13,044 nt of DNA, taken from the NCBI GenBank assembly GCA_964550025.1, contig CAZJYI010000236.1, positions 1 to 13,044 of the forward strand. The letters run 5' to 3'. Positions within the stretch are counted from its first letter, which is position 1, and each line of letters opens with the position of its first letter. Below, one piece after another: positions 1 to 5,663 of this stretch. Both the position numbers and the translations under genes were made by a program. The stretch comes from CAZJYI01 sp964550025. Lineage in GTDB: Bacteria; Verrucomicrobiota; Kiritimatiellia; UBA8416; CAYOBW01. The notes beneath the pieces are model-generated. The model did no database searches and was not told the DNA's origin. It worked only from the letters and a program-made list of their open reading frames with translations.

Positions 1-54
1 GAAACTCGCCTGTCAGCTCTTTGGGGAATCAACCCACGCAACTGCCATGCGCCC
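1..54 (+). repeat. Left copy of 54-bp IS-end inverted repeat
   Basis: These 54 bases are the exact reverse complement of 12750-12803; the match stops at base 55 (A here, G expected). At the right-hand copy the same sequence is the non-coding end of an insertion sequence, lying between the transposase stop codon and the point where the copies diverge. The window opens one base into what would be the TGA stop of an oppositely oriented transposase, so the rest of this IS copy would lie to the left, unseen. The IS-end interpretation is inferred from the right-hand copy. Confidence 0.85.
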
Positions 55-105
55 AGCAGACGCGTTCGCGCGGCTGTCCGCGCTGTGGTGGCGACGGTTG
101 GGCAG

Positions 106-1272
106 CTACTCGTATCTGGCCTTGACGCGAAAGTACCGGACCGTGCCGGTGGCGCTGCTGTTGGTCCATGAAGTGTCGGATGTCCACCATTGGGATGTAG
201 GGGCGACGACACACCAGTCATCTGTCAGCGCCGCGCAGGACTCGACGCAATAGAGGAGTCCGTTCGTGTTGGCGCCCCAGTCCAGTACAGCGGAACCTTG
301 CACTACGGATATGCTCCTGATCGTCACTTCCGGGAGCGCTGTGCCGCCGAGCGCAACCCCCCAGGCGTTGTAGATGTTTGCGGGGGTCAGATCGTCGATG
401 ACGACCGTCCCCCCGTCGACATTGGCTCTCCGAATCATGCTGCCGCCCTTGCTGGCCCAATAGACCATATCGCTGGATGCATCCACGGCAAGATGGCAGG
501 GCTCGTCAAGCCCTGTCACCATTTCTGTCTTCGTGTCCGCGGCATTAGTCGGGTCTGCGCGGTAGATGCAGCCGGCCCCAAAGTCCGTCCAGTACATCAT
601 GCCGCCCGCCACGTCGATTCCATAGACATTCGAGATTCCATCGGCGCAGACCAGCAGTGTCTCCACGGAGGAGCCATCCAGATTGGCGCGCCGGATGCGG
701 TCCTCAAAACGCTCGATCCAGTAGACTTTCCCTGCCGACGGATCAACGGCGATGCCCTGCAGATCGCACCCGTCCGGCAGACCATTGACGATGGTCTCCA
801 TCCCGGTACCGTCGAGGTTGGCTCTCCGGATTTCGGGATCGGCGTACGTATAGTTGCACCAGTACAGCTTGTCGTTCACCAGGTCGACGGCGACATCTCT
901 TGGATTGATGTTCGTTATGAAACTCTCTCGGCTCGTGCCGTCCACGTTTGCCCGCTCGATCTCGTAGGACCTCGCCCAGTACATCTTTCCGGAGGCGTCG
1001 TCCACGTCGATCCCGTACGTGCGAGGGACGGAATCGATCAGCGTCTCACGATTTGAACCGTCCGGAGCGCATCTCTCTATGGGATACGTTCTGGTGGGAT
1101 AATTCCGGACCCAGTAGACCTTTGCAGGCGCCGCCAGGGCAGAACCACCGACAGGTATCGCCAGCCCTGCCAGCGCAACAGCCAGGGCGATGAGCACTCC
1201 GGTCCCTCTCAGTCCCGTTCCAAGGCTGTCGTTCCGACCCGGCAGCGAGAAAGACGTCCCCTTCCCGTTCAT
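106..1272 (-). CDS. Secreted six-bladed YWTD (LDL-receptor class B type) beta-propeller protein
   Basis: The 388-residue product has a long N-terminal export signal: polar residues 1-22, a hydrophobic stretch at about 23-42, and a probable cleavage after the Ala-rich GSALA near residue 47. The mature part contains six YW strands at residues 53, 98, 137, 184, 227 and 271, spaced 39-47 apart, each usually followed by an I-R-R-A-N-x-D-G turn. This is the signature of LDL-receptor class B (YWTD) repeats, and six repeats close one propeller. Residues about 315-388 form a separate beta-rich C-terminal module (VLDWG ... VRYFRVKARYE) of a kind I associate with extracellular proteins of PVC bacteria. 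A strong GGAGG (1281-1285, minus strand) sits 8 nt before the ATG. The gene follows the small membrane-protein gene by 62 bp on the same strand, so co-transcription is likely. The propeller probably binds a ligand or partner outside the cytoplasm; no catalytic residues are recognisable and the ligand is unknown. Confidence 0.85.
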   Translation of the reverse strand: MNGKGTSFSLPGRNDSLGTGLRGTGVLIALAVALAGLAIPVGGSALAAPAKVYWVRNYPTRTYPIERCAPDGSNRETLIDSVPRTYGIDVDDASGKMYWARSYEIERANVDGTSRESFITNINPRDVAVDLVNDKLYWCNYTYADPEIRRANLDGTGMETIVNGLPDGCDLQGIAVDPSAGKVYWIERFEDRIRRANLDGSSVETLLVCADGISNVYGIDVAGGMMYWTDFGAGCIYRADPTNAADTKTEMVTGLDEPCHLAVDASSDMVYWASKGGSMIRRANVDGGTVVIDDLTPANIYNAWGVALGGTALPEVTIRSISVVQGSAVLDWGANTNGLLYCVESCAALTDDWCVVAPTSQWWTSDTSWTNSSATGTVRYFRVKARYE

Positions 1273-1334
1273 CCTTCTTCCCTCCAGCTTCCTCTGCGAT
1301 TCAATCCGCGTCCCCTATGGTCCCTGCGACCTCG

Positions 1335-1700
1335 TCACCGCAACGCCGCAGCAATGCTCCCGAGGAACACCACGCTTGCGATCTGGAGGACGAAAGCCAG
1401 GATCATGACCGCGACGCAGGTGCCGGTGAAGCGGTCGCGGACGCCCGCGATGAAGAGTCCGAGGTAGGTGGCGGCCAGAACGAGGTGTGTGCAGAGACCG
1501 ATGTACCATCCCGGCTCGCCGCGCCGGATCGTGACCGTTCTTCCGGTCGGCGTGGATGGCCGCGAGCTGCTCCTCATGACCGCGGTGCGGTCCCCGTAGG
1601 CGTCCGAAAAGGCGAGCCTGCCGGCGTACACGGCTGATACGGCCATCAGCACGAGCAACACCAGCAGACCGGAATTGTCCTTGATCCACTGCTTGTTCAT
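1335..1700 (-). CDS. Small three-helix membrane protein of unknown function
   Basis: The 121-residue product is strongly hydrophobic, with predicted membrane helices at about residues 11-30, 65-87 and 92-116. Between helix 1 and helix 2 is a polar, Arg/Ser/Thr-rich loop of about 35 residues. An excellent Shine-Dalgarno sequence, GGAGGT (1706-1711, minus strand), lies 5 nt before the ATG, which supports both the gene and the start. I do not recognise a family. It lies directly upstream of the secreted propeller gene on the same strand and is probably the first gene of that operon; its upstream spacer is shared with the divergent HEAT-repeat membrane protein gene. A structural or accessory role at the membrane is possible, but nothing in the sequence shows it. 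Confidence 0.75.
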   Translation of the reverse strand: MNKQWIKDNSGLLVLLVLMAVSAVYAGRLAFSDAYGDRTAVMRSSSRPSTPTGRTVTIRRGEPGWYIGLCTHLVLAATYLGLFIAGVRDRFTGTCVAVMILAFVLQIASVVFLGSIAAALR

Positions 1701-1836
1701 TCGCGACCTCCAATTGCCTGCGCCGTTGCGCTATTGGAATACCACCTTCTTCAATGTCAGGTCCAGCTCTATGAAAGAGTCTCGCGTCCCCCGGCGTCAT
1801 GGTTCATAGTCATGGCGGCCGCGCTGTTGATGATAC

Positions 1837-1858
1837 GGGAGGAGTGATGCCATAGATG
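1837..1858 (+). promoter_or_regulatory. Shine-Dalgarno with minimal upstream ORF abutting the start codon
   Basis: GGGAGGAG (1837-1844) is followed after a short gap by ATG-CCA-TAG (1847-1855), and the TAG abuts the ATG at 1856 that opens the HEAT-repeat membrane protein. The core GGAGG lies 4 nt from the first ATG, which is short, and 13 nt from the gene's own ATG, which is long. The gene cannot start earlier because of the in-frame TAG. Re-initiation after a two-codon ORF is one reading; direct use of the distant Shine-Dalgarno is the simpler one. Confidence 0.4.
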
Positions 1859-3478
1859 GGATTGAAGTTCAGAGGAAACCTGTACGCGCTCGTGGCGGTG
1901 TCCGCCGCGTACTGCGGCGCGATTCCCTTTCTCCCCGACAATGCCGTCTTTCTGTGGGTTGCCGGCGTGCTGGTCGTGGTCAACTTCGTTCTCTCCATGC
2001 GCCATCTCATCCGGCGCGGCCATCTGTCGTGGGACCTCATTGCGCTCAACCTCGTTCAACTTGTCCTGTTCGGCTGTCTCCACGTCCAGATTCACGATGT
2101 GTTCGGAGCGCATCACTACACCTACGCCGCTTCCCCGCAGTGGTACCACTGGGTGCAACTCATTGCCGCACACGTTTTGCGCGCGATCGACATCCTCGAC
2201 GGGATCGAGGCGTACGGAATCTCTCTGCAACGGATAAAGAACGCCACCGCATTCTCCGGCACGATGCTGGTGGGTATGCACATCATGGTGGATGTGTTCC
2301 TGTTTAGCGCTCTGGTGCAGTTCGTGCACAATCGCGCTGCCCCGGCCATGCGTGAGTGTGCCGGGATGCTGCATGGTTTCCGACAGAAGCTGCTTGAGTC
2401 TGCTGAGGGGATCTCTTTCTCGAAGTTCTGGATCATTCCGGCGCTGTGTCTGGTAGTACAATTGGCGGCGTGCTTTGGAATGGTGATTCTGGCCAGGCTT
2501 GGAACGGCGATTCTGTGGTTGTCAGACAATGTCCTCCGTACGTTCGATGTCGGGGACGCATTTCAGATCTACGGCTGGCGCCTGCACAATGTTGAGATGG
2601 GACCCGCGCTCGCAACGCTTGCTGTCGCAGTGCGATTGGCTGTTGCCTGGTGTATGGCACCTCTGCTGGCACGCTATTCCCTCTTCGGAACAGGTGGCCG
2701 GGGATGGACCGTGGACGCACTGGTTCAGATCCTCCAGTCGGAAGAATCTCGGCCCTCGGAGCGAGCGATGGCCTTCAAAGCCCTCGTTGCGAAGGACCAG
2801 AACTCCAACCCAGTGACCCTAGCCATTGCCAAGATGGCGGCGAAAGAGCACGCCTGCGGATCTATTGCCGAAATGCTGTACTGGATCGATTCCGCAGCCG
2901 CCTCTGCCATTCGCCCGCCTGTCACGTCGCTGGCCGAGAATAGTGAAGGTGAGGGCATGAGGCACGGCGCTCCTACTGCGCTGCACAAGACTGATCTGCC
3001 ATGGCAAAGCAGCGAGGAGGCAAAAGGACCCGTTACCTCCCTGGTCAGATCGCTGGCACATAGGGATGCGAGCACGCGATTGGCTGCCGCCAAGAAGCTG
3101 GAAGAGTACGGCTCGATGGCGGCACCCGCCGTCCCGGCATTGGTCATGTGGCTGACCGATGAGGATGGGAGAGCGCGATTGGTCGCTGCAGAGGTACTGC
3201 AGAGGATCGGCCCCAAGGCCGTTCCCGCCGTCCCGGCGTTGGTCGAGTTGCTGACGGACGAGGATGGCAGAGTCCGGGCAGCCGCCGCAAGAGCAGTGGG
3301 CGGAATCGGCCCGGCAGCGGTTTCCGCGTTGACGGCGTTGGTGAAGGTGTTGGGAGATGATGTCCGGGATGTGCGAGTGGCTGCTGCTTGGGCGCTGGAG
3401 CAGATTGGCGCCATGGAGAGGCTGGTGCAGCTAGCTCTCTTCGAGATCGACCTGGAGCACCTCAGACAACAGCACTGA
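1856..3478 (+). CDS. Multi-pass membrane protein with C-terminal tandem HEAT repeats
   Basis: The 540-residue product has two halves. Residues 1-275 contain about six or seven hydrophobic helices (approximately 8-25, 31-48, 61-80, 97-115, 132-155, 191-214 and 250-272). A polar, mostly helical linker follows. Residues about 390-520 form a HEAT / PBS-lyase-like repeat array: three units starting at residues 422, 455 and 488 are exactly 33 residues apart (pattern A-V-P-A-L-V-x-x-L-T-D-E-D-G-R-x-R-x-x-A-A), with a weaker unit before them. HEAT arrays usually form protein-binding solenoids, so the C-terminus is probably a cytoplasmic docking surface attached to a membrane core. The ATG follows an in-frame TAG, so no earlier start is possible. 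The next gene starts within about 20-47 bp on the same strand and is probably co-transcribed. I do not recognise the membrane domain and assign no transport or enzymatic role. Confidence 0.8.
   Translation: MGLKFRGNLYALVAVSAAYCGAIPFLPDNAVFLWVAGVLVVVNFVLSMRHLIRRGHLSWDLIALNLVQLVLFGCLHVQIHDVFGAHHYTYAASPQWYHWVQLIAAHVLRAIDILDGIEAYGISLQRIKNATAFSGTMLVGMHIMVDVFLFSALVQFVHNRAAPAMRECAGMLHGFRQKLLESAEGISFSKFWIIPALCLVVQLAACFGMVILARLGTAILWLSDNVLRTFDVGDAFQIYGWRLHNVEMGPALATLAVAVRLAVAWCMAPLLARYSLFGTGGRGWTVDALVQILQSEESRPSERAMAFKALVAKDQNSNPVTLAIAKMAAKEHACGSIAEMLYWIDSAAASAIRPPVTSLAENSEGEGMRHGAPTALHKTDLPWQSSEEAKGPVTSLVRSLAHRDASTRLAAAKKLEEYGSMAAPAVPALVMWLTDEDGRARLVAAEVLQRIGPKAVPAVPALVELLTDEDGRVRAAAARAVGGIGPAAVSALTALVKVLGDDVRDVRVAAAWALEQIGAMERLVQLALFEIDLEHLRQQH
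3119..3415 (+). repeat. Three tandem 99-bp units encoding HEAT repeats
   Basis: Units begin at 3119, 3218 and 3317, each 99 bp and coding 33 residues. The first two share clear nucleotide similarity as well as protein similarity, including a common CCCGCCGTCCCGGC run, which suggests unit duplication. The third is more diverged. They lie inside the HEAT-repeat membrane protein gene. Confidence 0.75.
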
Positions 3479-3524
3479 CCATTGACTCGAGGGGAGAGTG
3501 TGCGAGAGGTCGACTGACTCGACT

Positions 3525-4367
3525 ATGAAACACGATGTCGACAGGCAGGTTCTTGTCGGAATGCTGAACCGGGCGTTCGGGGTGTCCGGAGAGGGGTTTG
3601 GGCTTGATCCGGACGAGACGGACCGGCTGATGGACATGGTATCGAAGGATCCCGTGTTCACCCGGGCCTGGCGGGGAGCCTTGCGAAACCATGTGTTTCC
3701 CCTGCTCAGGCTCCTGAGAGAGAGGAGCAACAGCGACGAAATGCGCGACTATGTTGGGGAGTCGCATGCTCTGATGCGGGTTCTGTCGTACGTGGCCGAC
3801 CAGCACCGGATCGGCGGGCACAGGGTCCCTGTCAACATCGAGATGGCGGGGCCGGACCGCACCGACGGAGCCTATGCCGAGATTCTCGACCGGCTGGAGG
3901 GATCGCTCTTTGCCAAGGGTGTCGCCGAACTGTCTGCGGCCAGGTTCCAGGCGCTGGTGGCGGAAGAACTGATGGGCAGCAACTACAGGAATGTATGCGG
4001 CCTCGACATACATCTGAACCAGGAGAAACTGCTCCTGGTTAGGCCGCACTACGTCGGGACCTTCGCCAGGATAAACGACCTGGACGAGGTGCTCGAGCGC
4101 GTATTGCCCATCGCGATGGCCCTTGAGACCGAGGACCGCCGTGTGGCGCATCTCGACAAGGAAGAGCGCTTAGCCGCGAAACGGGAGAACATGGCCAGGG
4201 CCGTCAGGCAGGCGGTGCCGCTTATTCCTCGAGACCTGGGAGACCACATCCCGAGGTACACGGAGATTGCGCCACAGCGTTACTACATGGCGGACGAGGG
4301 CTTGCTTGAATATGCACTCCGCGTTCTACTGTTCGCCTGTTTGGCGGAAATCCCCGTCTCCACTTGA
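3525..4367 (+). CDS. Hypothetical soluble protein, second gene after HEAT membrane protein
   Basis: The frame encodes about 280 residues from the ATG at 3525, or 289 from a GTG at 3498. I prefer the ATG (protein starts MKHDVD): the GTG has its purine-rich GAGGGGAG almost touching it, while the ATG has only a distant AGAGG, so the start remains uncertain. The product is charged, with no signal peptide and no clear membrane span; a mildly hydrophobic segment lies near the C-terminus (LLEYALRVLLFACL). Charged, probably helical stretches with dense Arg/Glu/Asp alternate with short hydrophobic segments. I recognise no family or catalytic motif. It sits just downstream of the HEAT-repeat membrane protein on the same strand, so it may be a cytoplasmic partner of it; this is inference from position only. 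Confidence 0.65.
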   Translation: MKHDVDRQVLVGMLNRAFGVSGEGFGLDPDETDRLMDMVSKDPVFTRAWRGALRNHVFPLLRLLRERSNSDEMRDYVGESHALMRVLSYVADQHRIGGHRVPVNIEMAGPDRTDGAYAEILDRLEGSLFAKGVAELSAARFQALVAEELMGSNYRNVCGLDIHLNQEKLLLVRPHYVGTFARINDLDEVLERVLPIAMALETEDRRVAHLDKEERLAAKRENMARAVRQAVPLIPRDLGDHIPRYTEIAPQRYYMADEGLLEYALRVLLFACLAEIPVST

Positions 4368-4428
4368 GACTTGAGCATGGGGCGGTGTTCAGTCTAGTCT
4401 CTGTCCCCTTCGAGTCTGGGTGCATTGC

Positions 4429-4443
4429 GGGAGTGTGAGCGTG
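4429..4443 (+). promoter_or_regulatory. Ribosome binding site selecting the GTG start of the GT2 gene
   Basis: GGGAG at 4429-4433 lies 7 nt before GTG 4441, giving a protein that starts MDLSVVVPVY, immediately at the first strand of the GT-A fold. Two earlier in-frame GTG codons (4420 and 4435) are upstream of, or nearly touching, this site and are less likely starts. Confidence 0.55.
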
Positions 4444-5145
4444 GATCTGTCGGTTGTTGTTCCGGTCTATGACGAAGAAGAGTGCCTGGCGTCGTTCTGC
4501 GAGGAGCTGCATGGCGTGCTCTCTTCGTTGTCGCGGGAGTACGAGGTGATACTGGTGGATGACGGCAGTACGGACGGCACGGCGGGCATCATGGCTGAGC
4601 TTGTCTCGCGGCTGGACGGTTTCCGCTCGATTCGCCTGGTACCCAACGCGGGGCAGAGTGCGGCCATGGGGGAGGGATTCAAGGCCGCGCGCGGGGAGGT
4701 CATCGTTACGCTGGATGCCGACGGTCAGAACGATCCGGCGGACATACCGAAACTGCTGGACGGGTTGGCGGATTGCGACATGTGTTGCGGCTATCGCGCG
4801 ACCCGCCGCGATTCGTGGGCGAAGCGGCTGGGGAGCCGTATCGGCAACTCCGTCCGCAACCGCGCGTTGGGGGAGCGGATCATCGACACGGGCTGTACGC
4901 TCAAGGCGGTCAAGGCCCGCTACGTAAAGGGCCTGATGATGTTCGACGGCATGCATCGTTTCCTGCCGGCGCTGGCGGCTATGCAGGGCGCCGTGATACG
5001 ACAGATTCCGGTGAACCACCGGCCCCGGACGGCGGGGCAGAGCAAGTACACGAACCTGGGGCGGCTGAAGAAGGTCGTCGCGGACCTGCGGGCCGTGAGC
5101 TGGATGCGGAAACGCTACAGGCAATACGAGGTCGAACGTACATGA
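4441..5145 (+). CDS. Family 2 glycosyltransferase, polyprenyl-phosphate hexosyltransferase type
   Basis: The 234-residue product is a stand-alone GT-A fold enzyme with no membrane helix. It carries the family 2 nucleotide-binding motifs VVVPVYDEEE (5-14) and VDDGSTDGT (39-47), the metal-binding DAD of DADGQNDP (92-99), and a C-terminal H-R-P-R-x-x-G-x-S-K-Y (193-203), as in dolichol-phosphate mannosyltransferase, GtrB and ArnC relatives. Those enzymes move a sugar from a nucleotide donor to a polyprenyl phosphate on the inner face of the membrane; the sugar here cannot be read from sequence. GtrB and ArnC add C-terminal membrane helices, which this short DPM1-like form lacks. The stop overlaps the start of the LAB_N gene (ATGA), indicating translational coupling. 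Two GT-C-like membrane proteins encoded opposite are plausible users of the lipid-linked sugar. Confidence 0.9.
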   Translation: MDLSVVVPVYDEEECLASFCEELHGVLSSLSREYEVILVDDGSTDGTAGIMAELVSRLDGFRSIRLVPNAGQSAAMGEGFKAARGEVIVTLDADGQNDPADIPKLLDGLADCDMCCGYRATRRDSWAKRLGSRIGNSVRNRALGERIIDTGCTLKAVKARYVKGLMMFDGMHRFLPALAAMQGAVIRQIPVNHRPRTAGQSKYTNLGRLKKVVADLRAVSWMRKRYRQYEVERT

Positions 5146-5474
5146 GTGAGGGTTTGCGGGAGTTTTTTGCGCCGTTGATGCACCCGATCGGGATGGTCGG
5201 GATGGTCGGGCAGTGCGCCTTTTTTTCGCGCTTCCTGGTGCAGTGGATCGTTTCGGAGAAGAAGCGCGAGTCCACCATTCCCATCGCCTTCTGGTATCTG
5301 TCCATGACGGGCGGCGTCATGCTGCTGACCTACGCGGTATGGCAGCGCGATCCCGTCATCACCCTCGGGCAATCCGTCGGGCTGCTCGTCTACATCCGCA
5401 ACCTCATTCTGATCTACCGCAAGCGTGCGCGGGATAGGGATGGTGATCAGTCATCAGTGACCAGTGACCAGTGA
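5142..5474 (+). CDS. LAB_N (lipid-A-disaccharide synthase N-terminal-like) small membrane protein
   Basis: The 110-residue product has three or so membrane helices (about 14-36, 46-67 and 72-93). Its conserved pattern is typical of stand-alone LAB_N proteins: GQCAFFSRFLVQW (23-35), an S-E-K-K-R-E-S-x-x-P loop, FWYLSMTGG (50-58), R-D-P-V-x-x-L-G-Q (69-77) and YIRNLILIY (84-92). LAB_N is, as I recall, grouped with PQ-loop/MtN3-type membrane proteins. GAGGT (5128-5132) lies 9 nt before the ATG, and the start overlaps the stop of the GT2 gene by ATGA. By analogy with Gtr and Arn cassettes, a small membrane protein beside a polyprenyl-phosphate GT could help flip the lipid-linked sugar; this is inference. 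The last eight residues (103-110) are read from the CAGTNNN heptamer array, so the natural C-terminus seems to have been extended or replaced. Confidence 0.88.
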   Translation: MSEGLREFFAPLMHPIGMVGMVGQCAFFSRFLVQWIVSEKKRESTIPIAFWYLSMTGGVMLLTYAVWQRDPVITLGQSVGLLVYIRNLILIYRKRARDRDGDQSSVTSDQ

Positions 5475-5540
5475 TCAGTGATCAGCGGGCAGTGGGGCAG
5501 TGGGGCAGGGAGCAGTGGGCAGGGAGCAGCGGGCATGCTG
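5448..5540 (+). repeat. Degenerate heptamer array, consensus CAGTNNN
   Basis: CAG recurs at 5448, 5455, 5462, 5469, 5476, 5483, 5490, 5498, 5506, 5513, 5520 and 5527, with a degenerate CAT at 5534. The spacing is 7 nt except for two 8-nt steps. Early units are CAGTGAC or CAGTGAT; later ones become CAGTGGG, CAGGGAG and CAGCGGG. The array begins inside the LAB_N coding region, contains its TGA stop (5472-5474), and fills about half the spacer between that gene and the convergent DUF2079 gene. It resembles the heptanucleotide short tandem repeats known from filamentous cyanobacteria in form. No coding or RNA function is evident. Confidence 0.85.
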
Positions 5541-5663
5541 CCGTTTCCGCGGTCTTCGAGGAGTTCGGTCCTCCCGGCGTGAGTCTGCAGGTTGGGCTTT
5601 CTCTTCCGTAGCGCGGAAGTCCCACGCGTGCTCGAGGCGATTGGTGAGACGTGGCCGGAGCTG

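Noticed and set aside
68..83. GC-rich hairpin (GCGCGG, 4-nt loop, CCGCGC) after the propeller gene
   Set aside because: The stem is perfect but there is no T tract on the transcribed strand, so it cannot be called an intrinsic terminator.
190..1056. Plus-strand open frame of 288 codons opposite the propeller gene
   Set aside because: It is a shadow: the minus strand carries regular YW repeats, a signal peptide and a strong ribosome binding site.
4366..4401. GAGACT and AGTCTC pairing between the orphan gene and the GT2 gene
   Set aside because: Only six base pairs around a 24-nt loop, and no T tract; AGTCT also occurs as direct repeats here, so the pairing may be chance.
4222..5124. Minus-strand open frame of 300 codons opposite the GT2 gene
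   Set aside because: The plus strand carries complete GT2 motifs; the antisense translation is low-complexity in His, Arg, Gln and Pro.
5448..5540. CRISPR-like array
   Set aside because: Units are 7 nt with no separate repeats and spacers, so this is a degenerate tandem repeat rather than a CRISPR array.
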